From contig NZ_JNFD01000030.1 of NCBI RefSeq assembly GCF_000756375.1, positions 1-64,000 of the forward strand: a stretch of DNA of 64,000 nt, in the 5' to 3' direction. The number at the start of each line of letters is the position of its first letter. Positions within the stretch are counted from its first letter, which is position 1. The position numbers and the translations under genes are program-made. Below the pieces are notes generated by a model. The model was not told the DNA's origin. It worked only from the letters and a program-made list of their open reading frames with translations, and ran no database searches. The DNA is from Sphingopyxis sp. LC81 (GTDB lineage Bacteria > Pseudomonadota > Alphaproteobacteria > Sphingomonadales > Sphingomonadaceae). Shown here one piece after another: positions 8,577 to 18,254 of the stretch.

Positions 8577-10462
8577 CCCTCACCCCGCAATGGCTGGACG
8601 AACTGCGATCGCGGATCACGCTGTCGACGCTTATCGGGCGGACGGTGAAGGTCACGCGCGCGGGGCGCGAGTATAAGGCCTGCTGCCCCTTCCATAACGA
8701 AAAGACGCCCAGCTTCACGATCAACGACGAAAAGGGCTTCTACCACTGTTTCGGCTGCTCGGCGCATGGCGATGCGATCCGCTGGATGACCGACCAGCGC
8801 GGGCTGTCGTTCATGGACGCGGTGAAGGAACTCGCCGCCGAAGCCGGGATGGAGGTTCCCGCCGCCGACCCGCGCGCCGCGAAAAAGGCCGAGGAGGCGG
8901 CGAGCCTGCGCGATGTCGTGCAGGGCGCGGCCGAGTGGTTCACGCAGCAGCTCGGCAGCAGCAACGGCGCCCCGGCGCGCGAATATCTCGCCAAACGCGG
9001 CATTTCGGAGGCGACGCGCAAGGCGTTCGGCTTCGGCCTTGCGCCCGAGAGCCGCAGCGCGCTGAAAGAGGCGCTCAAGAAATTTCCGACCGCGATGCTC
9101 GTCGAATCGGGGATGCTGATCGCGGTCGACGACAAGGAACCCTACGACCGTTTCCGCGGCCGCCTGATGATCCCGATCCGCGACGCGCGCGGGCGCGTGA
9201 TCGCGTTCGGCGGGCGCATTTTGGGCGATGGCGAGCCCAAATATCTGAACTCGCCCGACACGCCGCTCTTCGACAAGGGCCGCGTCCTCTATAATCTCGA
9301 CAAGGCGTCGCCGGCGTCGCGGCAGACGAACCGGATCATCGTCGTCGAAGGTTATATGGACGTGATTGCGCTCGCCGAGGCGGGGATCGCCGACGCCGTC
9401 GCACCGCTCGGCACCGCGCTGACCGAGGCGCAGCTTGGCCTGATCTGGCGGATGGTGCCCGTGCCGGTGCTGTGCTTCGACGGCGATGCCGCGGGACAAA
9501 AGGCGGCAATGCGCGCCGCGATGCGCGCGTTGCCGTTGCTGCGTCCGGGCTTCAGCCTTGCCTTCGCGACGCTGCCCGCGGGGCAGGATCCCGACGATAT
9601 CGTCCGTGCGCGCGGTGCCGAGGGGTTCAACGCGATCCTGGGCGAAACGCAGCCGCTCGTCGAGCGCCTCTGGGCGCACGAGGTCGCGGCGGGACCGCCC
9701 GCGACCCCCGAGGAACGCGCCGCGCTCAAGACCCGTCTGCTCGCCCACGCCGACGCGATCGAGGACGCCGACGTCCGCCACCATTATCGCGAGGCTTTCC
9801 GCGAGCGGCTCGATATGCTGTTCGCGCGCAAGCAACCCGAGCGCCCTCAGCGCCAGCCGTGGACACCGAACCCGCCGCGTGGAGGCGGCAATCGCCGCTT
9901 CGGCCCCGACCCGCGATTGCAACCTCCGGCCGACGAGACGCGTTCCATCGGGCAGGCCGGGATTTCGGCGCCTTATGTCGCGGCGCTGATCGGCGGATTG
10001 CTGCGTTACCCCGAGGCGCTCCGGCGCAACGAGGAGGCGCTGACGCGGCTGCCGGTGAGCGATTCAAGCGACGCCGAACTGCTCGGCGTAATGCTTGACA
10101 GCGCGATGCGTCAGGAAGGGCTTGATTGCGAGGGGTTGCTTGCCATATTGGAGCCAATGAAAGTGTATAATAGGGCGATGACATTGCTCAGAGCCGACGG
10201 AATGCACTTCTCGTTCAATCGCAGGCTGGAAAGCAAGGAAGAGGCCGCAGCGGCGCGGGAAACGGCGCTTCGCGACCTTGACGAATATATCGGCGTGCTG
10301 GTGACCCAGCCCGAAATCCGGGAGCGGCTTGCCGAAGCCACCGCGGATTTCCAGCGCACGATGGACGACGAAGGATTCGCGCGGCAGCAAAAGCTGTCCG
10401 CCATGGATAAAGAATTGACCCGCCGCCTGGCTGCGCTGTCCGAAGACAGCAACCAGAGCTGA
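8573..10462 (+). CDS. dnaG: DNA primase DnaG
   Basis: The 629-residue protein has the N-terminal CHC2 zinc-binding domain (Cys38, His41, Cys59, Cys62 in CPFH...CFGC), the catalytic core, a TOPRIM fold with the acidic VVEGYMD near residue 259 and FDGDAAG near 302, and a C-terminal DnaB-binding region. It synthesises RNA primers at the replication fork. The start ATG overlaps the stop of the GIY-YIG gene and has GGGAGGGGAGAAGA upstream. The next gene is rpoD, 29 bases on, as in the classical macromolecular synthesis operon, though rpsU is not in front of it here. Confidence 0.97.
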   Translation: MTLTPQWLDELRSRITLSTLIGRTVKVTRAGREYKACCPFHNEKTPSFTINDEKGFYHCFGCSAHGDAIRWMTDQRGLSFMDAVKELAAEAGMEVPAADPRAAKKAEEAASLRDVVQGAAEWFTQQLGSSNGAPAREYLAKRGISEATRKAFGFGLAPESRSALKEALKKFPTAMLVESGMLIAVDDKEPYDRFRGRLMIPIRDARGRVIAFGGRILGDGEPKYLNSPDTPLFDKGRVLYNLDKASPASRQTNRIIVVEGYMDVIALAEAGIADAVAPLGTALTEAQLGLIWRMVPVPVLCFDGDAAGQKAAMRAAMRALPLLRPGFSLAFATLPAGQDPDDIVRARGAEGFNAILGETQPLVERLWAHEVAAGPPATPEERAALKTRLLAHADAIEDADVRHHYREAFRERLDMLFARKQPERPQRQPWTPNPPRGGGNRRFGPDPRLQPPADETRSIGQAGISAPYVAALIGGLLRYPEALRRNEEALTRLPVSDSSDAELLGVMLDSAMRQEGLDCEGLLAILEPMKVYNRAMTLLRADGMHFSFNRRLESKEEAAAARETALRDLDEYIGVLVTQPEIRERLAEATADFQRTMDDEGFARQQKLSAMDKELTRRLAALSEDSNQS

Positions 10463-10491
10463 ACGATTACGCCCTTAGGCAGGAACCACGA

Positions 10492-12516
10492 ATGGCCACC
10501 AAAAGCACCGCCGACACCGATACCGACACCGACAGCCCGCTGATCGACCTCAACGAGGCCGACGTCAAAAAGCTGATCGCGCGCGGCAAGAAGCGCGGTT
10601 ACCTGACCTATGACGAGCTGAATGCGGCGCTGCCGCAGGACGAGATGTCGTCCGAGCAGATCGAGGACATCATGTCGGCGATTTCCGACATGGGCATCAA
10701 CATCGTCGAAAGCGACGAGGATGTGCAGGAAGAGGCCGACCAGGAGCCCGACGACGAAGTCGATGTCAGCGCCGGCACCGGTTCGGTTTCGAACCCCGCG
10801 ATCGAAAAGAAGAAGGAAACGGTCGATCGCACCGACGATCCCGTTCGCATGTACCTGCGCGAAATGGGCGCGGTCGAGCTGCTCAGCCGCGAAGGCGAAA
10901 TCGCGATCGCGAAGCGCATCGAGGCGGGCCGCGACACGATGATCCTGGGGCTTTGCGAAAGCCCGCTGACCTTCAACGCGATCATCGACTGGTCGACCGC
11001 GCTGAACAATGGCGACATGCAGCTGCGCGAGATCGTCGATCTCGAAGCGATGCTGTCGAAGGACCCGGCGCCCGAAAATCTTGAGGAAGAAGGCGCCGAC
11101 GACAACGGCGAAATCAGCGAGAAGACCGCCGGCGTTTCGTTCAAGGACGAGGACGAGGTCGAGGAAGAACCCGCGGCCGACGGCGACGACGAGGATGGCG
11201 AAGGCTCGTCGGGCAAGCGCGAAAGCTTCGAAGAGGATGAGGAAGACAACACCCTCAGCCTCGCGGCGATGGAAGAGCTGCTGAAGCCCGACGCGCTCGA
11301 AAAGTTCGCGAACATCACCAAGAGCTTCAAGGCCTTCTCGAGGCTGCAGGAAGCACGCCTCGAAGCGCTCTCGGGCGGCGAGGAATTTCCGTCGGCGTCG
11401 GAAAAGAAGTACCACAAGCTGCGCGAGGAACTCACCGCGCAGGTCGAAAGCGTGCAGTTCCACGGCACCAAGATCGAATATCTGGTCGACCAGCTCTACA
11501 GCTACAACCGCCGCCTGACGGCTCTCGGCGGCCAGATGCTGCGCCTCGCCGAACGCCACAAGGTGCCGCGCAAGTCGTTCCTCGACAATTATGTCGGGCG
11601 CGAGCTCGAAGAAAATTGGATCGAGAGCGTCAGCGGGCTCGACAAGAAATGGGCCGCCTTCGCCGAGAATGAAGCCGGCGCGGTCGACCGCATTCGCATC
11701 GAGATCAGCGAAATCGCGCAAGCCGCGGGCATGAGCCTGACCGAATTCCGGCGCGTCGTGAACATGGTCCAGAAGGGCGAGCGCGAAGCGCGTATCGCTA
11801 AGAAGGAAATGGTCGAGGCGAACCTGCGCCTCGTGATCTCGATCGCCAAGAAATATACGAACCGCGGATTGCAATTCCTCGACCTCATTCAGGAAGGCAA
11901 TATCGGCCTGATGAAAGCGGTCGACAAGTTCGAGTATCGCCGCGGTTACAAGTTCAGCACCTATGCGACCTGGTGGATCCGTCAGGCGATCACCCGCTCG
12001 ATCGCCGATCAGGCGCGCACGATCCGCATCCCGGTCCATATGATCGAGACGATCAACAAGCTGGTCCGTTGCAGCCGCCAATTCCTCCACGAAAGCGGCC
12101 GCGAGCCGACGCCGGAGGAAATGGCCGAGCGTCTGTCGATGCCGCTCGAAAAGGTTCGCAAGGTGATGAAGATCGCCAAGGAGCCGATCTCCCTCGAAAC
12201 GCCGATCGGCGACGAGGAAGACAGCCACCTCGGCGATTTCATCGAGGACAAGAATGCCGTGATCCCGGTCGATGCCGCGGTGCAGTCGAACCTCAAGGAA
12301 ACGGTCACCCGCGTCCTGGCGTCGCTCACCCCGCGCGAAGAGCGCGTGCTGCGCATGCGCTTCGGCATCGGGATGAACACCGATCACACGCTCGAAGAAG
12401 TCGGCCAGCAGTTCAGCGTGACGCGCGAACGTATTCGCCAGATCGAGGCGAAGGCGCTCCGCAAGCTGAAGCACCCGTCGCGCAGCCGCAAGATGCGCAG
12501 CTTCCTCGACCAGTAA
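10492..12516 (+). CDS. rpoD: RNA polymerase primary sigma factor RpoD
   Basis: A 674-residue group 1 sigma factor. Region 1.1 (about 15-90), region 1.2 starting at [11 protein letters not shown] (about 117), a long acidic non-conserved insert (about 190-260), region 2 with the -10 recognition and melting segment [21 protein letters not shown] (about 475-500), region 3, and region 4 with the -35 helix [18 protein letters not shown] (about 640-660) are all in order. It directs RNA polymerase to housekeeping promoters. AGGAACCACGA precedes the ATG. A strong intrinsic terminator follows 24 bases after the stop. Confidence 0.98.
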   Translation: MATKSTADTDTDTDSPLIDLNEADVKKLIARGKKRGYLTYDELNAALPQDEMSSEQIEDIMSAISDMGINIVESDEDVQEEADQEPDDEVDVSAGTGSVSNPAIEKKKETVDRTDDPVRMYLREMGAVELLSREGEIAIAKRIEAGRDTMILGLCESPLTFNAIIDWSTALNNGDMQLREIVDLEAMLSKDPAPENLEEEGADDNGEISEKTAGVSFKDEDEVEEEPAADGDDEDGEGSSGKRESFEEDEEDNTLSLAAMEELLKPDALEKFANITKSFKAFSRLQEARLEALSGGEEFPSASEKKYHKLREELTAQVESVQFHGTKIEYLVDQLYSYNRRLTALGGQMLRLAERHKVPRKSFLDNYVGRELEENWIESVSGLDKKWAAFAENEAGAVDRIRIEISEIAQAAGMSLTEFRRVVNMVQKGEREARIAKKEMVEANLRLVISIAKKYTNRGLQFLDLIQEGNIGLMKAVDKFEYRRGYKFSTYATWWIRQAITRSIADQARTIRIPVHMIETINKLVRCSRQFLHESGREPTPEEMAERLSMPLEKVRKVMKIAKEPISLETPIGDEEDSHLGDFIEDKNAVIPVDAAVQSNLKETVTRVLASLTPREERVLRMRFGIGMNTDHTLEEVGQQFSVTRERIRQIEAKALRKLKHPSRSRKMRSFLDQ

Positions 12517-12540
12517 GCCCTTCGGGTCTTTCGGACATCA

Positions 12541-12574
12541 ACACCCCGCCCTCACCGGCGGGGTGTTTTGTTTT
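12541..12574 (+). terminator. Rho-independent terminator after rpoD
   Basis: A perfect 10 bp stem, ACACCCCGCC (12541-12550) with GGCGGGGTGT (12557-12566), loop CTCACC, followed by a T-rich run broken once by G (TTTTGTTTT). This closes the dnaG-rpoD transcript. Confidence 0.92.
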
Positions 12575-12820
12575 GCGGCTCCGATCGAAGCGTTGCCCGG
12601 ATGCTGCGCTGCACAATTTTTTTGCCCGATGGTCTTTTATTCTTCATATTTGTCCACCAGATAGCGCTCGTCACGCGATGCAGAGCGCTTCATGAAGGGT
12701 TCAGGCGCCACCCATCAAATGGCAATCATTCCCACAAGGTGGGGATAGATTCACGATCCAGAGCAGGCCGCCCAACGCGGCTGATACAAAAAAGCTCGGA
12801 AATCTGGGGCTCGCGAAAAT

Positions 12821-12835
12821 TGGCACGACCTTTGC
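12821..12835 (+). promoter_or_regulatory. Sigma-54 (RpoN) promoter in front of pspC
   Basis: TGGCACG-ACCT-TTGC matches the -24/-12 consensus TGGCACG-N4-TTGC at every defined base; the GG and GC dinucleotides are 12 bases apart as required. The predicted start is about 12,847, roughly 46 bases before the pspC ATG. Sigma-54 promoters need an enhancer-binding activator; in enterobacteria PspF activates psp genes this way. The rest of the 12,575-12,892 gap shows a 10 bp palindrome CTTCATGAAG (12688-12697), about 130 bp upstream and so suitably placed for an activator site, but nothing else I can name. Confidence 0.85.
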
Positions 12836-12892
12836 GATGCATTCGGCATCGGCGCGGGGCAGTGCCTGCAGCCAAAGGGAAAGACAAAAAAG

Positions 12893-13183
12893 ATGGAAAA
12901 CGAAACCACCAACCTCTTCCGCCGCCGCGATACCTTCTTCGGTATCTGCGAGGCCGTTGGCCAGGATTTTGGCTTCAACCCGTTGTGGTTGCGCCTCGCC
13001 TTCGTCGCGCCGCTCTTCTTCTTCCCGGTCCAGACCTTCATCGGCTATTTCGCCCTTGGCCTGGTCGTCCTCGCATCGCGCCTGATCTTCCCCGCCAAGG
13101 CGGCGGCCCAGCCCGCGCCGAACGCGATCGACGTCGCCGCGCCGCAGGCTGAAAAGACCGAGGAACTCGCACTCGCAGCTTGA
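12893..13183 (+). CDS. pspC: PspC domain-containing envelope-stress protein
   Basis: A 96-residue protein with the PspC signature from about residue 8 to 66: FRRRDTFFGICEAVGQDFGFNPLWLRLAF then two closely spaced hydrophobic segments. PspC is an inner-membrane sensor of the phage-shock response to loss of proton-motive force. The C terminus (about 70-96) is a short Ala/Glu-rich tail. No pspA, pspB or pspF is adjacent, so the gene stands alone, but the sigma-54 promoter 58 bases upstream keeps the regulatory logic of the psp system. A terminator follows about 80 bases after the stop. Confidence 0.88.
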   Translation: MENETTNLFRRRDTFFGICEAVGQDFGFNPLWLRLAFVAPLFFFPVQTFIGYFALGLVVLASRLIFPAKAAAQPAPNAIDVAAPQAEKTEELALAA

Positions 13184-13261
13184 GCAGGGCTGGCTGGACA
13201 CTCTCTCCCTTGAGTCCGGCCACCCCGCTCCAATGGCGTCCCCCCGGCGCCATATCGATGG

Positions 13262-13294
13262 GACCGGCAAGCTTCTCCCCGGGGCTTGCCGGTC
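13262..13294 (+). terminator. Rho-independent terminator after pspC
   Basis: A perfect 11 bp stem, GACCGGCAAGC (13262-13272) with GCTTGCCGGTC (13284-13294), followed by TCTTTGGTTTCCTTGTT, a T-rich though interrupted tract. Confidence 0.85.
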
Positions 13295-13452
13295 TCTTTG
13301 GTTTCCTTGTTCCTGTTGTCCCTGACTGGAACAGCCCCGCGGCAAATCAAAGCGCCGCTTATAAACGCGTCGTTTACGACGTTGATCTATGACCGATCGC
13401 TGTAATTCCATTGGCTTGGGCTCCGGCGCCCCGCCACAGCGAGGATCAAGCC

Positions 13453-14124
13453 TTGAGCCAGTCGCCCCAGCCCAAAGCACAGACGCGCGGCGTCGCCGAA
13501 TTGCTCGATGCGCTGGTCGCCAGCGACGGCACCGGCGCGCATCCGCACGTCCGCTCGGGCGCCCTGTCGAGCGGGCCCGAGGCGATGCGCAACCTTGCCG
13601 ACGCGGTGCATTTTCTCTGCCTGCTCCACGGCCGTTATCCGGGCGTGATCGACAATGCCGCGCGCAAGGCGGTCGACCCCGCGTCGCGCCAGTGGATGGC
13701 CCAGGCCGCCGACGCCTTCGTCCAGGAACGCGCCTTTCTGACCAAGATCGCCTCGGCGGTCGGCCCGGTGCCGAGCACGCAGGGCCAGGCACAATGCGAG
13801 GCCGCGGTCGCCGCGCAGCGCAAGGCGATCGACATGCTCGCCGAATCGGACCGGCACGGCTGCGCGCTCGGCGCCGCGATCGCGCTGACGCTCGACTGGC
13901 GGACGATCCGCGTCCTGCTCGACATCAGCGCGCTGCGGCTCGACCTCAGCCCACCGACCTGCACCCTCCCCGACCTCCGCGAAACCGCGCGGCTCGCCGC
14001 AACCGTCGCCGGAACGCCTGCGGTGGAACGCGCGATGGTGTTCGGCGCCCAGCAGCTGATCACCCAGCACAGTGGCCTGTGGGACCTGATGGCCGCGCGC
14101 GCCGCGAGCCGCCTGCATCCGTAA
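13453..14124 (+). CDS. Hypothetical protein, mostly helical, sphingomonad type
   Basis: About 223 residues (LSQSPQPKAQTRGVAELLDAL...). The frame is open further upstream without an ATG; TTG at 13453 is chosen because GAGGA lies seven bases before it. The protein is soluble, Ala/Leu-rich and predicted helical, with a conserved-looking middle (AVHFLCLLHGRYPGVIDNAARK, about residues 52-76) and two cysteines further on. It lacks recognisable catalytic motifs or a signal peptide. I do not recognise the family and give no function. It is followed by a long inverted repeat and then the MoxR gene. Confidence 0.68.
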   Translation: MSQSPQPKAQTRGVAELLDALVASDGTGAHPHVRSGALSSGPEAMRNLADAVHFLCLLHGRYPGVIDNAARKAVDPASRQWMAQAADAFVQERAFLTKIASAVGPVPSTQGQAQCEAAVAAQRKAIDMLAESDRHGCALGAAIALTLDWRTIRVLLDISALRLDLSPPTCTLPDLRETARLAATVAGTPAVERAMVFGAQQLITQHSGLWDLMAARAASRLHP

Positions 14125-14131
14125 CAACTCG

Positions 14132-14218
14132 TCGCCCCTGCGAAGGCAGGGACCGCTGGCATCCTGGAACTGATAGAGCGGTTGGAACCGCCACCGGCCC
14201 CTGCCTTCGCAGGGGCGA
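14132..14218. repeat. Compound inverted repeat
   Basis: Two 23-base arms, 14132-14154 and 14196-14218, are reverse complements with one mismatch (each built on CCCCTGCGAAGGCAGGG or its complement). Inside the loop is a second perfect hairpin, GCGGTT-GG-AACCGC (14178-14191). The unit fills the gap between the hypothetical gene and moxR. It resembles dispersed intergenic palindromes of sphingomonads; only this copy is in the window. Confidence 0.75.
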
Positions 14219-14289
14219 TGCCTGTTGGCTTGCACCCTCCCCCTCGCCCGGCTATGCCAGCTTGACGTTCACGTTAAGGGAAAGAGCCG

Positions 14290-15135
14290 ATGCGTTTCGA
14301 AGGCACCAGCGCCTATATCGCCACCGACGACCTGAAGGTCGCGGTCAACGCCGCGACCTTGCTGCGCCGCCCCCTGCTCGTGAAGGGCGAACCCGGCACC
14401 GGCAAGACCGTGCTCGCCGAGGAAATCGCGAAAGCGTTCGACGCGCCGCTGATCACCTGGAACATCAAATCGACCACCAAGGCGCAGCAGGGCCTCTACG
14501 AATATGACGCCGTCGCGCGCCTGCGCGATGGCCAGCTCGGCGAAGAGCGCGTCCACGACATCCGCAACTATATCCGCAAGGGCAAATTGTGGGAGGCGTT
14601 CACTTCGCCCAAGCTACCCGTGCTGCTGATCGACGAGATCGACAAGGCCGACATCGAATTCCCGAACGACCTGCTCCAGGAACTCGATCGCATGGCGTTC
14701 CATGTCTATGAGACCGACGAGACGGTGACCGCGAAGGAACGCCCGATCGTCGTCATCACCTCGAACAATGAAAAGGAACTGCCCGACGCCTTTCTGCGCC
14801 GCTGTTTCTTCCACTATATCAAATTCCCCGACCGCGACACGATGGCCGAAATCGTCGAAGTCCATTTCCCGGGCATCCAGAAGACGCTGGTCAGCCGCGC
14901 GATGGACATCTTCTACGAGGTTCGCGACGTGCCGGGACTCAAGAAGAAGCCCTCGACCAGCGAACTCATCGACTGGCTGAAGCTGCTGCTCAACGAAGAC
15001 ATGCCGCTCGAAGTCCTGCAGAACCGCGACGTCGGCAAGGCAATCCCCCCGCTCCACGGTGCGCTGCTCAAGAATGAGCAGGACGTGATGCTGTTCGAAA
15101 AGCTGGCGTTTATGGCGCGCCGTCAGGGCAGCTAA
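14290..15135 (+). CDS. MoxR family AAA+ ATPase
   Basis: The 281-residue protein has Walker A GEPGTGKT (33-40), Walker B LLIDEID (about 112-118), sensor 1 VVITSNN (about 156-162) and an arginine-finger segment LRRCFFHY. MoxR ATPases act with von Willebrand A-domain partners to insert metals or assemble enzyme complexes. The likely partner, a CoxE-like VWA protein, lies 1.9 kb downstream on the same strand, but a SnoaL-like gene and an opposing chemotaxis gene now separate the two. The start has AAGGGAAAGAGCCG before it. Confidence 0.92.
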   Translation: MRFEGTSAYIATDDLKVAVNAATLLRRPLLVKGEPGTGKTVLAEEIAKAFDAPLITWNIKSTTKAQQGLYEYDAVARLRDGQLGEERVHDIRNYIRKGKLWEAFTSPKLPVLLIDEIDKADIEFPNDLLQELDRMAFHVYETDETVTAKERPIVVITSNNEKELPDAFLRRCFFHYIKFPDRDTMAEIVEVHFPGIQKTLVSRAMDIFYEVRDVPGLKKKPSTSELIDWLKLLLNEDMPLEVLQNRDVGKAIPPLHGALLKNEQDVMLFEKLAFMARRQGS

Positions 15136-15138
15136 GCC

Positions 15139-15552
15139 TTGGGGCTTGCCGAAAACAAGGCGGTACTAAGCCACGCTTTCGTGGAAACCGCGAAGGGCAA
15201 TGGCAGACCATTTCTCGAGATGATGGCCGATGACGTCGTATGGACCATTATCGGCACCACGAGCTGGTCGCGCAGCTATTCCGGCAAGCAGTCAGTGGTC
15301 CGCGACTTGCTGACTCCGCTCGCTGCCAATTTCGACGGATCCAATATCGTCACCGCCGAGCGCTTCATTGCCGAGGGCGATTTGGTGGTCGTTGAGGGAC
15401 GCAATCATAGCGTGACCAAGCGCGGCGACGCCTATGCCAATCGCTACAGCTGGACGTTCCGCTTCGTTGCAGGAAAAGTGGCGGAAATCACCGAATATAC
15501 TGATACCGATCTGATCGCGCGGGTGCTCGATCCGCTCCCGGCTCAGAGCTGA
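15139..15552 (+). CDS. SnoaL-like / nuclear transport factor 2 fold protein
   Basis: A 137-residue single-domain protein with the NTF2-like order: N-terminal helices (NKAVLSHAFVETAKGN), MMADDVVWTI, then strands ending in TWTFRFVAGKVAEITEYTDT, a typical SnoaL-like C terminus. Family members are small ketosteroid-isomerase-like or polyketide-cyclase-like proteins; substrate unknown. The only usable start is TTG at 15139, three bases after the moxR stop, implying cotranscription with moxR. Its last 10 bases overlap the end of the convergent chemotaxis gene. Confidence 0.78.
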   Translation: MGLAENKAVLSHAFVETAKGNGRPFLEMMADDVVWTIIGTTSWSRSYSGKQSVVRDLLTPLAANFDGSNIVTAERFIAEGDLVVVEGRNHSVTKRGDAYANRYSWTFRFVAGKVAEITEYTDTDLIARVLDPLPAQS

Positions 15553-16940
15553 TACGCCACCTCAACGTCGCCCCAGCGGCGGCCGTTGATGATCGCGGGC
15601 ATATAGACGTTGCGCACGGTCACATAATTGATGCCGTCGCCTTCCTGCCGATAGACCGTCATGAAAAGGGGCGCGGTGCTGCGCTTCGCCGCAGCGTCGG
15701 TCGCGTCGTACAGGATGCGGCCGTTGCGGCAATGCGCGGTGTCATGCTCGAGGTCGCCGGTCGGCGCGCGCGAACATTCGGTGATATGCGTCGGCAGAAA
15801 GCCGTTCATGTCGCCCGCCGACGACATCTTGATCTCGGGATGCTGCGCGACGATGCGGTCGAACAGCGGACGCCAGTGCGCGTCGGCCCAGTCGCTGAGC
15901 GTCGTGCGAAAACGTTCGGGGTTCGAATTCGGGACGCGGACATAATCGGTGTCGAAGAGCTGCTCCATCGACAGCTCGCCGTGCGCGACCGCGCGTTCAG
16001 CCAGCCCGACGAATTCATCACGCACTTTCGCCGCCAGGGCGACGATCGCCGAATCCTGCGGGCTGACCCCCGCCGAGATCACCGCGTTGAACATGCGGTT
16101 CGACACATGCTCCATCGACAGGATCGAATCGCGCGTACCAACCAAAGTGGAACTATTGTCGCGCACCGAGGTGACGACACCGTCGAGCGCCTCGCGCACC
16201 TTTGCCCCATTCGCATGCACCATCGCGCTCGATTGCGCGATGCGGTCGCTCTGGTCGTCGAGCAGCGCGACGAGGTGCGTCGCATCGTGCAACGCGTCGG
16301 TGATCGTTTCGAACTGCGCTTCGGCGCGGCTCGACTGTTCGACCCCCGACTGGATTTCGGTCACGAGCCCGCTCGCCTCGGCGGCGAGGCTGCCGATGCT
16401 GCGGCGGATCTCGTCGGTCGCGCCGCGCGTGTTCTGCGCCAGCTTCTTCACCTCGGCGGCAACGACCGCGAAGGTGCGGCCGGCATCGCCGGCGCGCTCG
16501 GCCTCGATCGCGGCGTTCAAAGCGAGCATGTTCGTGGTCTTGGCGATCTGTTCGATCGACTGGCTGACCTGCTGCACCTGCTCCATCACCGCGGCGAAAT
16601 TGGTGACATGCGTGCCGAGCCGCGCGACGAGGTCGATCACCGAGCGGAATTCACTGACCGCGGCATTGACACGCTCGGCGCCGGTGTCGAGCTGTTCGCA
16701 CGCCCGCGCCGAGAGCAATTTCGCCTCGTCAGTGGAATCGGCGATCTGGCGCTGATCGGCCTCGAGGCTGACGACATATTCTTCGAGCCGCCCGAGCTCG
16801 CCGATCTGCCGGTCCATCTGGTCGGTCGCCAGCTTGATCCGCCCCGCGGCGTCGCTGCACCCAACGGCGAGCTCGCCGCAGTCGCTCGCGACCGACTGGT
16901 CGAGTATCTGCGCCGCCGGATTGATCGGATCGAATTTCAT
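15543..16940 (-). CDS. Soluble methyl-accepting chemotaxis protein with C-terminal sensor region
   Basis: About 465 residues with no transmembrane helix or HAMP domain. The signalling domain comes first: the hairpin tip lies around residues 140-175 (IAKTTNMLALNAAIEAERAG, then FAVVAAEVKKLAQN). The C-terminal part (about 290-465) carries FLPTHITECS, a block near RNGRILYD, and PAIINGRRWGDVEVAYQL. That segment recurs as a sensory region in cytoplasmic chemoreceptors and diguanylate cyclases. The order signalling-then-sensor and the lack of membrane anchors point to a cytosolic receptor for an internal signal. ATG 16940 is preferred to 16952. Confidence 0.87.
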   Translation of the reverse strand: MKFDPINPAAQILDQSVASDCGELAVGCSDAAGRIKLATDQMDRQIGELGRLEEYVVSLEADQRQIADSTDEAKLLSARACEQLDTGAERVNAAVSEFRSVIDLVARLGTHVTNFAAVMEQVQQVSQSIEQIAKTTNMLALNAAIEAERAGDAGRTFAVVAAEVKKLAQNTRGATDEIRRSIGSLAAEASGLVTEIQSGVEQSSRAEAQFETITDALHDATHLVALLDDQSDRIAQSSAMVHANGAKVREALDGVVTSVRDNSSTLVGTRDSILSMEHVSNRMFNAVISAGVSPQDSAIVALAAKVRDEFVGLAERAVAHGELSMEQLFDTDYVRVPNSNPERFRTTLSDWADAHWRPLFDRIVAQHPEIKMSSAGDMNGFLPTHITECSRAPTGDLEHDTAHCRNGRILYDATDAAAKRSTAPLFMTVYRQEGDGINYVTVRNVYMPAIINGRRWGDVEVAYQL

Positions 16941-17067
16941 TGCGCCACCCACATCAAATTGATCGCGATGCTATGCCCGACAATGGTTAACGCGGGGTCA
17001 ACCCGCGGCGCTTTACGCGAACGTAAAGTAAGTTGCGCGCCGCGCCCGAACGCGATACGCCTGCGCC

Positions 17068-18246
17068 ATGTTTTTCGGCTTTCTCGACGAGCTTCGCGCC
17101 GCGGGCATTCCCGCCAGCCTGAAAGAGCATCTGATGCTGCTGGAGGCGCTCGACCGCGAGGTGATCGACCGCAGCCCCGAGCAATTCTATTACCTCAGCC
17201 GCGCGATCTATGTGAAGGACGAGGGTCTGCTCGACCGTTTCGACCAGGTGTTCAACAAGGTCTTCAAGGGGATCATCTCCGACTATGGCCAGAACCCGGT
17301 CGACGTGCCCGCCGACTGGTTGAAGGCGGTCGCCGAGAAATTCCTGACGCCCGAGGAAATGGCGGCTATCGAGTCGCTCGGCGACTGGGATAAGATCATG
17401 GAGACGCTGAAAGAGCGGCTCGAGGAACAGCAGAAGCGCCACGAGGGCGGCAGCAAGTGGATCGGCACCGGCGGCACCTCGCCCTTCGGCAATTCGGGCT
17501 ATAATCCCGAGGGCGTGCGGATTGGCGGCGAGAGCAAGCATAAGCGCGCGCTCAAGGTCTGGGAAAAGCGCGAGTTCCAGAATCTCGACAACACCAAGGA
17601 ACTCGGCACCCGCAACATCAAGATCGCGCTTCGCCGGCTGCGCAAATTCGCGCGCGAGGGCGCGGCCGACGAGCTCGACATTCCGGGGACGATCGACGGC
17701 ACCGCGCGGCAGGGCTGGCTCGACATCAAGATGCGCCCCGAACGGCGCAACGCGGTGAAATTGCTGCTGTTCCTCGACGTCGGCGGATCGATGGACCCGT
17801 TCATCAAGCTCTGCGAGGAACTCTTCAGCGCGGCGACGACCGAATTCAAGAATCTCGAATTCTTCTATTTCCACAACTGCCCCTACGAAGGCGTGTGGAA
17901 GGACAATAAGCGCCGCTGGTCCGAACGGCACCAGATGTGGGATATCCTCCACAAATATGGCCATGATTATAAAGTGATCTTCGTCGGCGACGCGTCGATG
18001 TCGGCCTATGAAATCACCCATCCGGGCGGCAGCGTCGAGCATTTCAACGAGGAATCGGGCGCGGTCTGGCTCCAGCGGATCACCCATGTCTATCCCGCCG
18101 CGGTGTGGCTCAACCCCGTGCCCGAGGCGCATTGGGGCTACACCCAGTCGGTGAAGCTGATCAAACAGCTGATGAGCGACCGCATGTATCCGCTCAGCCT
18201 CGCCGGGCTGGACGATGCGATGCGCGAGCTGACGCGAAAGCATTGA
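17068..18246 (+). CDS. VWA domain-containing protein, CoxE-like
   Basis: The 392-residue protein belongs to the CoxE-like VWA family. The metal-ion-dependent adhesion motif is DVGGS (from about Asp237), in LLFLDVGGSMDPF; the central Ser of the classical DxSxS is Gly, as is usual in this subfamily. The N-terminal half is helical (FLDELRAAGIPASLKEHLMLLEAL). It is the expected partner of the MoxR ATPase at 14290; such pairs assist metal-cofactor enzyme maturation, first described around CO dehydrogenase, and the client here is unknown. The stop is followed 8 bases later by the next ATG. Confidence 0.9.
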   Translation: MFFGFLDELRAAGIPASLKEHLMLLEALDREVIDRSPEQFYYLSRAIYVKDEGLLDRFDQVFNKVFKGIISDYGQNPVDVPADWLKAVAEKFLTPEEMAAIESLGDWDKIMETLKERLEEQQKRHEGGSKWIGTGGTSPFGNSGYNPEGVRIGGESKHKRALKVWEKREFQNLDNTKELGTRNIKIALRRLRKFAREGAADELDIPGTIDGTARQGWLDIKMRPERRNAVKLLLFLDVGGSMDPFIKLCEELFSAATTEFKNLEFFYFHNCPYEGVWKDNKRRWSERHQMWDILHKYGHDYKVIFVGDASMSAYEITHPGGSVEHFNEESGAVWLQRITHVYPAAVWLNPVPEAHWGYTQSVKLIKQLMSDRMYPLSLAGLDDAMRELTRKH

Positions 18247-18254
18247 CGCGGCGC

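Noticed and set aside
10111..12474. A 787-codon open frame opposite dnaG and rpoD
   Set aside because: Antisense shadow crossing two real genes; no ribosome site or motif.
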